Source: Campylobacteraceae bacterium (GTDB lineage: Bacteria > Campylobacterota > Campylobacteria > Campylobacterales > Sulfurovaceae). Taken from it: a stretch of 6,034 nt of DNA. A model generated the notes under the pieces. It saw only the letters and a program-made list of their open reading frames with translations. It was not told the origin of the DNA and did no database searches. The stretch's first letter is position 1. The number at the start of each line of letters is the position of its first letter. Positions 1 through 5,520 of the stretch are shown piece by piece. Position numbers and translations under genes: made by a program. Location: contig JALSHP010000029.1 in the NCBI GenBank assembly GCA_026982175.1, positions 1 to 6,034 of the forward strand. The letters are read 5' to 3'.

Positions 1-57
1 TAAAAAGATCTAGAGGATATTTTGAAATTTTAGTTCAATAGATAGAAAATTTATCTT
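1..57. other. AT-rich intergenic end with a weak hairpin
   Basis: This stretch lies downstream of the unknown gene that ends at 58. It holds an AT-rich inverted repeat, AGATA at about 40-44 and TATCT at about 52-56, with a 7-nt loop. On the plus strand the hairpin is followed by TTTA and then a pyrimidine-rich run, so it could be a weak terminator for a plus-strand gene entering from the left. One plus-strand frame is open from position 3 to a TAG at 39-41, which is too short to assign. Another frame ends in TAG at 11-13. Nothing else is visible. Confidence 0.25.
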
Positions 58-759
58 TTACTTCTTCTTAACATAAATTGACCCACAAAACCTATCAAAG
101 GTTTGGATGATTCGGCTCATACGGTCGTTGGAACGTAGCTCACTGTAAGGACGGTTATCTTCATACCATAGTAGGTTGGGAACATCTTTACGCAAATGGG
201 TGTCCGAAGCTTTATTTTTTCCTTTTTGCTCCATAACATAATATAGTGCAGGATAGTAAGTGTACTCTTCAAAAGTAGAGATGACCACATCGTAGTCGTG
301 GTAGTTTTCTCGCACTTTGTCAATGAAATATTTTGACTGCTCTATCTCTTTTTCAAGCTTTTCACGTAAAATCTTAGCTTGGCTATCGGTAATAGCATTT
401 TCTTCATCTTTAATCTCTTTTTCTAACTCCACACGTGACTTGTTTTTCCAAATTTCATACTCAGCAGGAAGTGCTTTCTGCACTTTAGCAGGGTCAAATA
501 TCTCTTTTTTCTTGTGTTTCATCGAAAGTGTGTATTTAAAAGCAGGATATTCAGGGTTAATAATCTTCGCATAATCATAAAAATGATTCTTTTTTTTAAT
601 GCCATTGTCAATATTGTCAGCACGAACAGAGAGTTCTAGGGCTAAAACCTCTTGTAACTCTGTCGTTCCTAAGAGATAGAGCGTAATGCCATTGTAGTCA
701 ATGGCTCGGCTATTTTGGAGTATTTGAGTTAATTTTTTGTGTATATCTATGGCTAACAT
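58..759 (-). CDS. Hypothetical Lys/Glu-rich protein with central coiled coil, downstream of bpt
   Basis: I do not recognise this 233-residue protein. It has no signal peptide and no membrane segment, so it is probably cytoplasmic. Residues 1-50 look like a compact alpha/beta start (MLAIDIHKK, then a short hydrophobic strand ITLYLLG at 25-31). Residues 53-90 are lysine-rich. Residues about 104-152 are highly charged and helical, with heptad-like spacing consistent with a coiled coil. The C-terminal part (153-233) is aromatic-rich, with VVISTFEEYTYYPALYY and LLWYEDNRPYSEL, and has one cysteine (Cys225). The end is KKK. The ATG at 759-757 is preceded by AAGGA about 10 nt upstream, a slightly long but usable ribosome site. 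It starts 27 bp after the bpt stop on the same strand, so the two are probably co-transcribed. A role linked to protein turnover would be a guess from position only. Confidence 0.8.
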   Translation of the reverse strand: MLAIDIHKKLTQILQNSRAIDYNGITLYLLGTTELQEVLALELSVRADNIDNGIKKKNHFYDYAKIINPEYPAFKYTLSMKHKKKEIFDPAKVQKALPAEYEIWKNKSRVELEKEIKDEENAITDSQAKILREKLEKEIEQSKYFIDKVRENYHDYDVVISTFEEYTYYPALYYVMEQKGKNKASDTHLRKDVPNLLWYEDNRPYSELRSNDRMSRIIQTFDRFCGSIYVKKK

Positions 760-776
760 TTATAGGGTATCCTTAT

Positions 777-817
777 CCAAGGTTTTTCATCTAAGATTTT
801 TCATCCAAGGCTTCCAT
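777..817 (-). repeat. Tandem 14-bp repeat across the bpt stop codon
   Basis: Read on the minus strand, the unit CTTGGATGAAAAAT is followed at once by CTTAGATGAAAAAC, then by a third degenerate start CTTGGATAAGGAT. On the plus strand the copies lie at about 777-790, 791-804 and 805-817. The first two units differ at two of 14 bases. Because 14 is not a multiple of three, the second unit is read in another frame than the first, and this places the TGA (789-787) that ends bpt. The third, degenerate unit contains the AAGGAT that is the likely ribosome site of the next gene. Replication slippage is the likely origin (inference). Confidence 0.6.
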
Positions 818-1554
818 ATAGGTTGCTCTACAATCTTAGGAAAACCCTCTAACACTTCAAGTGGTTGAAACTTCTCTTTGTAGGCAAATGCTTTATATCC
901 CTCTATCCAATTGCCCAAATAGACCCACTTAAGCCCCAATGTTTTGGCTAAATGTATCTGATAGAGTAGTGAATATGTCCCCAATGAAAAACGAGGATAA
1001 TCAGGGTCATAGTAACAGTAAACAGCCGAAATACCATCATCTAAAATATCAATTAAGTCCACACAGACCAGTTTGTCATCTATGTAGTAACGAAGCTCTT
1101 TTCCAAACTCAAATGCCCCATTTACATACGTTTCATAATACTCTGCTGGGGTCACATCTTTATGATGCCAAGCATCTCTTTTGGCTTTATAAGCATGATA
1201 TTTATTGTAAAGCTCAACATGCTCTTGGGTTAAGCTTGGCTCATGAATACTAATGGTCGTATCATCATTTCGGTTAATCGCTTTTTTTTGTGACTTTGAG
1301 TGCTTAAAACCTTCTACATCAATGCGTAGACTTTTACACTCTGTACACGAACCACATTCAGGATAGATATAGTTACGCCCAAAACGTCGCCATCCACGCT
1401 GGGTAACCCGTGATGCAAAACTTTGGCTTACCACATCAACCTGACGATGATTGACACTCATTTTGGTATTGGGAAGATAAGGACAAGGCTTATCACTTAC
1501 CGAACAATCTTTAGCAGTTGGTCGTAAGCTATATTGGGTATTTCTCTCATACAT
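787..1554 (-). CDS. bpt: Aspartate/glutamate leucyltransferase (ATE/Bpt family aminoacyl-tRNA-protein transferase)
   Basis: This enzyme moves an amino acid from charged tRNA (leucine in characterised bacterial Bpt, arginine in eukaryotic ATE1) to N-terminal Asp or Glu, marking proteins for ClpS/ClpAP-type degradation in the cytoplasm. Numbering from the longest frame (TTG at 1572, 261 aa), family marks are: Cys23-x6-Cys30 in CPYLP; RGWRRFGRNYIYP at 59-71; CGSCTEC with Cys73, Cys76 and Cys79; and the GNAT-like C-terminal half with CVDLIDILDDGISAVYCYYD (170-189), FSLGTYSLLYQI and WVYLGNWIEGYKAFAYKE (216-233). The clustered cysteines resemble the metal/Fe-S site described for ATE1 (inference). 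I prefer the ATG at 1554 (residue 7, giving 255 aa). The TTG at 1572 has no Shine-Dalgarno and lies upstream of a TATAAT box that would place transcription start at about 1554. The C-terminal extension (about 250-261, IWKPWMKNLR) runs into a 14-bp repeat. Leucine versus arginine specificity cannot be read from the sequence. Confidence 0.93.
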   Translation of the reverse strand: MYERNTQYSLRPTAKDCSVSDKPCPYLPNTKMSVNHRQVDVVSQSFASRVTQRGWRRFGRNYIYPECGSCTECKSLRIDVEGFKHSKSQKKAINRNDDTTISIHEPSLTQEHVELYNKYHAYKAKRDAWHHKDVTPAEYYETYVNGAFEFGKELRYYIDDKLVCVDLIDILDDGISAVYCYYDPDYPRFSLGTYSLLYQIHLAKTLGLKWVYLGNWIEGYKAFAYKEKFQPLEVLEGFPKIVEQPIWKPWMKNLR

Positions 1555-1561
1555 AAGGAGA

Positions 1562-1567
1562 ATTATA
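1562..1567 (-). promoter_or_regulatory. Probable -10 box for bpt, very close to its ATG
   Basis: A perfect TATAAT on the minus strand ends 7 nt before the bpt ATG (1554). The DNA upstream is T-rich and shows no clear -35 box, as is usual for sigma70 promoters in Campylobacterota. Normal spacing puts the transcription start at or next to the A of the ATG. No Shine-Dalgarno lies between; the spacer TCTCCTT is pyrimidine-rich. A leaderless mRNA is therefore predicted. Confidence 0.5.
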
Positions 1568-1588
1568 GCCAAATAAAGGTAAAAGCGA

Positions 1589-1594
1589 TAGAAT
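1589..1594 (+). promoter_or_regulatory. Probable -10 box for the small coiled-coil gene
   Basis: GATAGAAT (hexamer TAGAAT at 1589-1594) lies 25 nt before the ATG at 1620, predicting transcription start near 1601 and a leader of about 19 nt. That leader holds a good AGGAGA ribosome site (about 1608-1613) 6 nt before the ATG. It is back to back with the bpt promoter; the two hexamers are only 21 bp apart, so the two promoters may compete for polymerase. Confidence 0.4.
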
Positions 1595-1619
1595 TAAAAA
1601 TTAAATTAGGAGATACTAG

Positions 1620-1931
1620 ATGAATGATGGAAAATTAAGAGAGATACTCTTTGCCCTACAAGAGCAAAACAAAGATTTACTCAATATGGTCATGAACTTA
1701 CAAGTAACAAACAATCAATTAAGACAACAAGTCAATAGCGATTTTTATCAACTCTATACAGACCTCTACAACCTTAAAGAGGAGTCAGAAGTTAAAGACT
1801 TTTTAGAATCTAAAAAGTTTATAATGGGTGAGTTAAATGACATTAAAGAGAAAGAGATAAGCAAAGCAGTTGAGAAGTTTAATGAAAACTATGAAATCAT
1901 GGAAGAGAATTTAGAGAAGATTTTAAGCTAA
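1620..1931 (+). CDS. Small coiled-coil protein of unknown function
   Basis: This is a 103-residue acidic, helical protein that I do not recognise. It lacks cysteine, a signal peptide and membrane segments. Residues about 5-40 (KLREILFALQEQNKDLLNMV followed by a Gln/Asn-rich stretch) have a leucine/methionine heptad pattern typical of a coiled coil. Residues 41-60 contain DFYQLYTDLYNLKEES, and residues 65-103 form a second charged helix (KEKEISKAVEKFNENYEIM). A homo-oligomer or an adaptor protein would fit, but this is inference. The start is well supported: AGGAGA sits 6 nt before the ATG. It is the only plus-strand gene in the window, set between hemC (convergent, 30 bp away) and bpt (divergent, 65 bp between the preferred start codons). 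It is therefore expressed alone. Confidence 0.82.
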   Translation: MNDGKLREILFALQEQNKDLLNMVMNLQVTNNQLRQQVNSDFYQLYTDLYNLKEESEVKDFLESKKFIMGELNDIKEKEISKAVEKFNENYEIMEENLEKILS

Positions 1932-1956
1932 GCGTTACCCTAAGGTAAACGCTTTA
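1930..1956. terminator. Bidirectional hairpin between the coiled-coil gene and hemC
   Basis: AAGCGTTACC (1930-1939) pairs with GGTAAACGCTT (1944-1954) around a CTAA loop, giving about 10 bp with one bulged A. It begins inside the stop codon of the plus-strand gene and lies just after the hemC stop on the other strand. The plus side is followed by TTTAAAT and the minus side by TTAGCTT, both short U-tracts, so termination may be incomplete. Its position between convergent genes supports a shared terminator. Confidence 0.65.
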
Positions 1957-1961
1957 AATAG

Positions 1962-2927
1962 CTAAATTCTTTCAGCTGGAACACCATCTTTAAATGCCAT
2001 GGTTTCAGCTTCTTTTAGTATTTTCAACGCACCCACCTTTCTCATACGTTCACCCATAAAAATACCAAGACTTTGACAAGAAGTCACAGAAGCTGCTATT
2101 TTCTCTTCAAGTATTTTTGAACCATCAGGATAACCAACCATCGCTTTTATGCTAATCATGCCATTATCAATCGTTGCATTAACTGCCACAGGAGCTGAAC
2201 ACCCTGCTCCAATATCTCCAATGAAGTCACGCTCTACTTTTGAACATAAGAAAGTATCTTCATCGTTAAGCACTTCTTGTACAATTTTTTTAATTGCTTC
2301 ATCTTTTGATTTAATCTGAATTCCTAATGCTGCTTGACCCATAGGAGGAATCATCACGCTAAGAGGAAGTTTTTCAGTAAAAGGAATATCTTTGAGTAAG
2401 TCCAATCTATCAAGCCCAATGTAGGCTAAAATAATCGCATCGTATTGACCCTCTGCCAATTTTCTAAGACGGGTATTGACATTACCTCTTAAATCTTTCA
2501 CTTTCAAATCTGGACGAACAGAGAGAAGTTGCATACGTCTTCTCAAAGAGGTTGTTCCTACCACAGCACCCTCTGGAAGTGCATGAAAAGATTCATAGGT
2601 ATGTGAAAGAAAAACATCTGATTGGTCTTGACGTGTCGTAATGGCAGCCAATTCTAAGCCCTCTGGCATATAAGAAGGAACATCTTTGAGTGAGTGTACA
2701 GCAATGTCTGCATTTCCTGCTAACATCTCATCTTCTAACTCTTTGGTAAAGTGACCTTTACCACCAATGAGTGCTAAGGGTTTGTCTAAAACCTTATCAC
2801 CATTAGAGGTAATTTTATTGAGTTCTACTTTAATGTTAGGATACGCTGCTTCAATTCGGTCACGAACATGATAGGCTTGCCAAAGGGCAAGGTCACTGGC
2901 TCTGGTGGCTATGGTTATTTTATTCAA
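1962..2927 (-). CDS. hemC: Hydroxymethylbilane synthase (porphobilinogen deaminase)
   Basis: HemC joins four porphobilinogen molecules into hydroxymethylbilane in the cytoplasm, in heme, siroheme and cobalamin precursor synthesis. At 321 residues it has the usual length. Visible family marks are IATRASDLALWQA at 6-18 (Arg9 and Ser11), DIAVHSLKDVP at 74-84 with catalytic Asp82, GTTSLRRR at 124-131, KDLRGNVNTRL at 144-154, PPMGQAALGIQ at 194-204, and GDIGAGCSAPVAV at 237-249. Cys243 is the residue that binds the dipyrromethane cofactor. All key positions expected from E. coli HemC are present. The start is a TTG (2927-2925): an in-frame TAA lies four codons upstream, no ATG precedes the conserved strand, and AAAGAG sits 5 nt before the TTG. 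The weak start codon may limit output. It is separated from the upstream genes by 100 bp and probably has its own promoter, while still clustering with hemA. Confidence 0.97.
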   Translation of the reverse strand: MNKITIATRASDLALWQAYHVRDRIEAAYPNIKVELNKITSNGDKVLDKPLALIGGKGHFTKELEDEMLAGNADIAVHSLKDVPSYMPEGLELAAITTRQDQSDVFLSHTYESFHALPEGAVVGTTSLRRRMQLLSVRPDLKVKDLRGNVNTRLRKLAEGQYDAIILAYIGLDRLDLLKDIPFTEKLPLSVMIPPMGQAALGIQIKSKDEAIKKIVQEVLNDEDTFLCSKVERDFIGDIGAGCSAPVAVNATIDNGMISIKAMVGYPDGSKILEEKIAASVTSCQSLGIFMGERMRKVGALKILKEAETMAFKDGVPAERI

Positions 2928-2932
2928 AAAGA

Positions 2933-2956
2933 CTCTTTATTTTTTCTATAATTGTA
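2933..2956 (-). promoter_or_regulatory. Probable hemC promoter (-10) and ribosome site
   Basis: On the minus strand TTTTTTGATACAAT contains an extended -10 (TACAAT at 2956-2951) after a T-run, the style common in Campylobacterota where a -35 is often lacking. Expected transcription start is near 2944, giving a leader of about 17 nt. AAAGAG at 2938-2933 is the ribosome site for the TTG start. Confidence 0.5.
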
Positions 2957-2997
2957 TCAAAAAACGTGCCTATCTCTCGAATAATTTTGTCAAAAAA
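2948..2997 (-). repeat. Imperfect 17-bp direct repeat upstream of hemC
   Basis: On the minus strand TTTTTTGACAAAATTAT (2997-2981) and TTTTTTGATACAATTAT (2964-2948) match at 15 of 17 bases, with starts 33 bp apart, about three helical turns. The second copy contains the predicted hemC -10. They could be two tandem promoters or two binding sites for a regulator. The region is AT-rich, so part of the match may be chance. The gap 2928-3027 holds no gene; a weak ATCA/TGAT stem before a T7 run (about 3018-2994) might act as a poor terminator for the oxidoreductase gene. Confidence 0.4.
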
Positions 2998-3027
2998 AGT
3001 CTCATCACTCTCTTTGATACTTTTCGT

Positions 3028-3876
3028 TCATTTTGAGATTAACTCTTTATACTTGTTTCTACTTGCATCCCATTTACCATCAAGATAAACCGTTGGTGTT
3101 CCCGACACCATTGATTTGGTTGCCATATCTTTATCGAAAATAATCTCTTTTGAGACCTCTTCGGTATTAATATCTTTTTCCGTAATCTTTAAACCATACT
3201 CTTTATTAATTTTGTCCAATACTTTAGTTGCATTTACTTCTCTAGGATTAATTTTCAAAGAGTAAAATTCCATCGCTTTAGCGGCATTACCTTTGTTTTG
3301 TTCAACTACCATGGCTCTAGTTATAATGTCTGAGACAGGGTGGATTCTAAGTAATGGGAAGTGATAGTAGTAAAGAGCAAAAGTTTTAGGGTTCTCTTTT
3401 ACAGCTTTATAAATTTCAGGTATTTTGGTTTGACAAAATGGGCATTGAGGATCTGAAAAAACAACCATTTTATGTTTTGCATCTTTATTACCTGCTACCA
3501 AATGCTTATCATTATAGACATCTGCTTTAAGTTCAGGTTTTAAAATACTTTTATAATCTTCACCTGTTTCAAGATTAATCAATGTAGGTACAGTATAGCC
3601 ATCTTTCACAAAAAGTGTTTCAGGTACTGTGACTTTGTCAAATACCGTTGCAGATTTTTTAACATTGGCATGAATATTCAAAAAGTAAACGTCCCAACCT
3701 TTTGGCTCATCTAATTTTTTAGTAGAGATAATATCTACCTCTGTAACTTTTACCTGCTTATTTTGAATCATATAATTTTTCACATAATCTTTTACATCAT
3801 CTGCATCTGTTCCTGCGTTAATGCTTAGTGTTGTTACGACTGCTAGACTCAATAATTTCGACATCAATGACATCAT
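3028..3876 (-). CDS. Secreted DsbA/DsbC-like thiol:disulfide oxidoreductase (CPFC)
   Basis: This is probably a periplasmic protein that forms, reduces or isomerises disulfides. The 282 residues begin with a signal peptide (hydrophobic LLSLAVVTTLSINA at 8-21, cleavage likely after Ala21). An N-terminal region of about 100 residues (22-125) without cysteine comes next. A thioredoxin fold follows, with VVFSDPQCPFC at 138-148 (active site Cys145-Pro-Phe-Cys148) and the cis-proline loop SGTPTVYLDG at 258-267 (Pro261). The helical insert (about 180-250) is DsbA-like. The added N-terminal region and the Thr before the cis-proline resemble DsbC/DsbG, so an isomerase or reductase role is possible. The only cysteines are the catalytic pair. 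Two ATGs stand side by side at 3876 and 3873; AAGGAG lies 3 nt before the first and 6 nt before the second, so the second (281 aa) is at least as likely. The gene begins inside the end of fxsA. Confidence 0.88.
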   Translation of the reverse strand: MMSLMSKLLSLAVVTTLSINAGTDADDVKDYVKNYMIQNKQVKVTEVDIISTKKLDEPKGWDVYFLNIHANVKKSATVFDKVTVPETLFVKDGYTVPTLINLETGEDYKSILKPELKADVYNDKHLVAGNKDAKHKMVVFSDPQCPFCQTKIPEIYKAVKENPKTFALYYYHFPLLRIHPVSDIITRAMVVEQNKGNAAKAMEFYSLKINPREVNATKVLDKINKEYGLKITEKDINTEEVSKEIIFDKDMATKSMVSGTPTVYLDGKWDASRNKYKELISK

Positions 3877-4261
3877 CGTCTCCTTCTGTATTGTTATATT
3901 TATTTAAATTATTTATATTCGTTTTATATTTCGAACGTGTTATTGTACCACCTAATTGTAAATAGAAAGTATATAAAAGTGCGATTACCCCTAAAATATC
4001 TGAAAAAACACCAGGAATAATCAAAAATAATGCTCCTAAAAAGTAAGAAGTTGCCGAATCATGAAAACTTTTCATGTTCAATTTACCATTTTTTAAATTT
4101 TGCATATTTGTCTGCATTGTAGTGTGTGCATTTTGAATGAGTCCCATTCCAATCATAAATGAACCCACAATCCAAATAACTGACCATAAAAACCCTATCT
4201 GTGAGCCAACTTCTAAAGAGAGAAATAACTCAAAGATAAGAAAAAAAAGTAGATAAATCAT
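3818..4261 (-). CDS. fxsA: FxsA family membrane protein
   Basis: This 147-residue inner-membrane protein has the FxsA layout. In E. coli, overproduced FxsA relieves F-plasmid exclusion of phage T7; the normal role is unknown. Hydrophobic segments lie at about 1-17 (MIYLLFFLIFELFLSLE), 23-43 and 72-103. The last contains the family motif IPGVFSDILG (82-91), matching the usual PGF-x-(T/S)D signature. The tail from about 108 is polar and Asn-rich and ends in an acidic DDDVIDVEIIES (128-139) like that of other FxsA proteins. Its ATG overlaps the proS stop as ATGA (4 bp), implying coupled translation; GGAG lies about 11 nt upstream, inside proS. The 3' end overlaps the next gene by 56-59 bp in another frame, so most of the acidic tail shares DNA with the oxidoreductase signal peptide. 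The same position after proS is held by a small membrane protein in Campylobacter, as I recall. Confidence 0.88.
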   Translation of the reverse strand: MIYLLFFLIFELFLSLEVGSQIGFLWSVIWIVGSFMIGMGLIQNAHTTMQTNMQNLKNGKLNMKSFHDSATSYFLGALFLIIPGVFSDILGVIALLYTFYLQLGGTITRSKYKTNINNLNKYNNTEGDDDVIDVEIIESSSRNNTKH

Positions 4262-5520
4262 GATCCTAACTTCTCCATAATCACATTGACCACCTCATCA
4301 ATGGCAACGCTCTCTTTAGATAAGTCTGCTCTTGTAATTAACTCTACATTACCTTCTTCTATGTCATTTCCAACGACGATTGCATAGTTCATTCCAATCA
4401 GTTCAAAATCTTTAACTTTAACCCCAAAGCCTGTCTTTTTGTCTGCTCTGTCATCTAAAAGAACGTCAACCCCTTTGGCTTGAAGTGCTTCATAGAGATT
4501 AAGCCCTACTTCCATTTGTGCTTCATTTTTGGCTTTTGCCACAATAATATCTACATTAAAAGGAGCAGACTCTTTTGTCCAGACACACCCTTTTTCATCA
4601 TGGTTTTGTTCAATAATCCCTGCAAGTAAACGGCTCACCCCAATTCCATACGTTCCCATCACAAAAGGTTCAAGCTTTTGATTTTCATTGAGAAACTCTG
4701 CTTTCATTGGTGCTGAATAAGTTGTCCCTAACTGAAAGATATGCCCTGCTTCAATGCCTTTGGTCACTCTAAGTTCAGCCCCACAAGTACAGTTTTTGGT
4801 ATTTTCATCAAGTACCTCTATGTTCGCAGCAAAATCACAAGCATCACACACCATAATGTCATCTTCACCACTATCTGCCAAAACCATAAACTCTTTAGAC
4901 CCAGCACCACCAATAGCACCTGAATCTGCTTCAACAACTTTAAATTCTAAACCTAAACGGGTAAAGATTTTTTTGTAAGTGGCTTCCATTAAGGCAAACT
5001 CACGCTCCATATCTTCAACACTTGCATGAAAACTGTAGGCATCTTTCATCAGAAATTCACGACCACGCATCAAACCAAAACGAGGACGTACTTCATCTCT
5101 AAATTTCCAGTTAATTTGATAAACATTTAAAGGGAGTTGCTTATAAGATTTTACAGTCTGACGAACCAAATTCACCATCGCTTCTTCATTCGTAGGACTT
5201 AAAGTAAAGTCATTCTCATGTCTATCTCTAAAACGTAACAGCTCTTTACCAAACTTATCAGCTCTGCCTGTCTCTTCCCAAAGCTTTAGCGAAGTCACCA
5301 TAGGTAAATGCACTTCATTACACCCTGCTTTGTCTAACTCCTCTTTAACAACTTTTCTAACTTTTTCTAATGTTATCTTTCCCAATGGCAAAAAATTATA
5401 AAGCCCAGAGCCACCTGTAAACTGAATAAAACCAGCTCGTAAGAGAAGTTTATGGGAGGCTAAAACAGCATCGTTTGGGGTCTCTTTTGTTGTAGGTATT
5501 AGCATTCTTGAAAATTTCAT
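4258..5520 (-). CDS. proS: Prolyl-tRNA synthetase, short form without INS editing domain
   Basis: ProRS charges tRNA-Pro with proline in the cytoplasm. The class II core is intact: SGLYNFLPLG at 38-47, motif 1 at about 52-75 ending HLPMV, the TxE loop SPTNEEA (Thr110, Glu112), motif 2 FRDEVRPRFGLMRGREF at 140-156 (Arg141, Glu143), DAYSFH at 160-165, GHIFQLGTTYS at 259-269, and motif 3 GTYGIGVSRLL at 289-299 (Arg297). The anticodon-binding domain runs from about 320 to 420, with VLLDDR at 353-358. The protein has 420 residues, whereas bacterial-type ProRS usually has about 570. The missing block is the INS domain that hydrolyses Ala-tRNA-Pro: CDACDFAANIE (225-235) is joined by only about eight residues to NCTCGAELRVTKGIEAGH (243-260). 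Cys225, Cys228, Cys244 and Cys246 look like a remaining zinc-ribbon pair. The reading frame is continuous, so this is a clean loss, not a frameshift. The start abuts the hemA stop (TAGATG), with GAGGA 7 nt upstream. Confidence 0.96.
   Translation of the reverse strand: MKFSRMLIPTTKETPNDAVLASHKLLLRAGFIQFTGGSGLYNFLPLGKITLEKVRKVVKEELDKAGCNEVHLPMVTSLKLWEETGRADKFGKELLRFRDRHENDFTLSPTNEEAMVNLVRQTVKSYKQLPLNVYQINWKFRDEVRPRFGLMRGREFLMKDAYSFHASVEDMEREFALMEATYKKIFTRLGLEFKVVEADSGAIGGAGSKEFMVLADSGEDDIMVCDACDFAANIEVLDENTKNCTCGAELRVTKGIEAGHIFQLGTTYSAPMKAEFLNENQKLEPFVMGTYGIGVSRLLAGIIEQNHDEKGCVWTKESAPFNVDIIVAKAKNEAQMEVGLNLYEALQAKGVDVLLDDRADKKTGFGVKVKDFELIGMNYAIVVGNDIEEGNVELITRADLSKESVAIDEVVNVIMEKLGS

Noticed and set aside
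1..41. C-terminus of a plus-strand gene entering from the left
   Set aside because: One frame is open up to TAG at 39-41 but offers only 12 codons with no recognisable motif.
117..323. Open frame of 68 codons inside the 58-759 gene, other frame
   Set aside because: It lies wholly within a longer credible gene, has no ribosome site and its Thr-rich product looks like a frame shadow.
939..1253. Plus-strand open frame of 104 codons antisense to bpt
   Set aside because: bpt is certain from its motifs; the antisense product is His-rich with no family features or ribosome site.
2988..2993. TTGACA on the minus strand as the -35 of the hemC promoter
   Set aside because: It is 31 bp from the predicted -10, far beyond the usual 16-18 bp. 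It is better seen as part of the direct repeat.
2994..3020. Rho-independent terminator after the oxidoreductase gene
   Set aside because: A T7 run is present but the stem is only about 4-5 AT-rich pairs, too weak to call with confidence.
4741..4978. Two plus-strand open frames antisense to proS, over the site of the missing INS domain
   Set aside because: Both are antisense shadows of conserved proS codons. They do not explain the missing domain.
4258..5520. proS as a frameshifted or truncated pseudogene because of its short length
   Set aside because: Both catalytic and anticodon domains are complete in one uninterrupted frame; only the internal INS block is absent.
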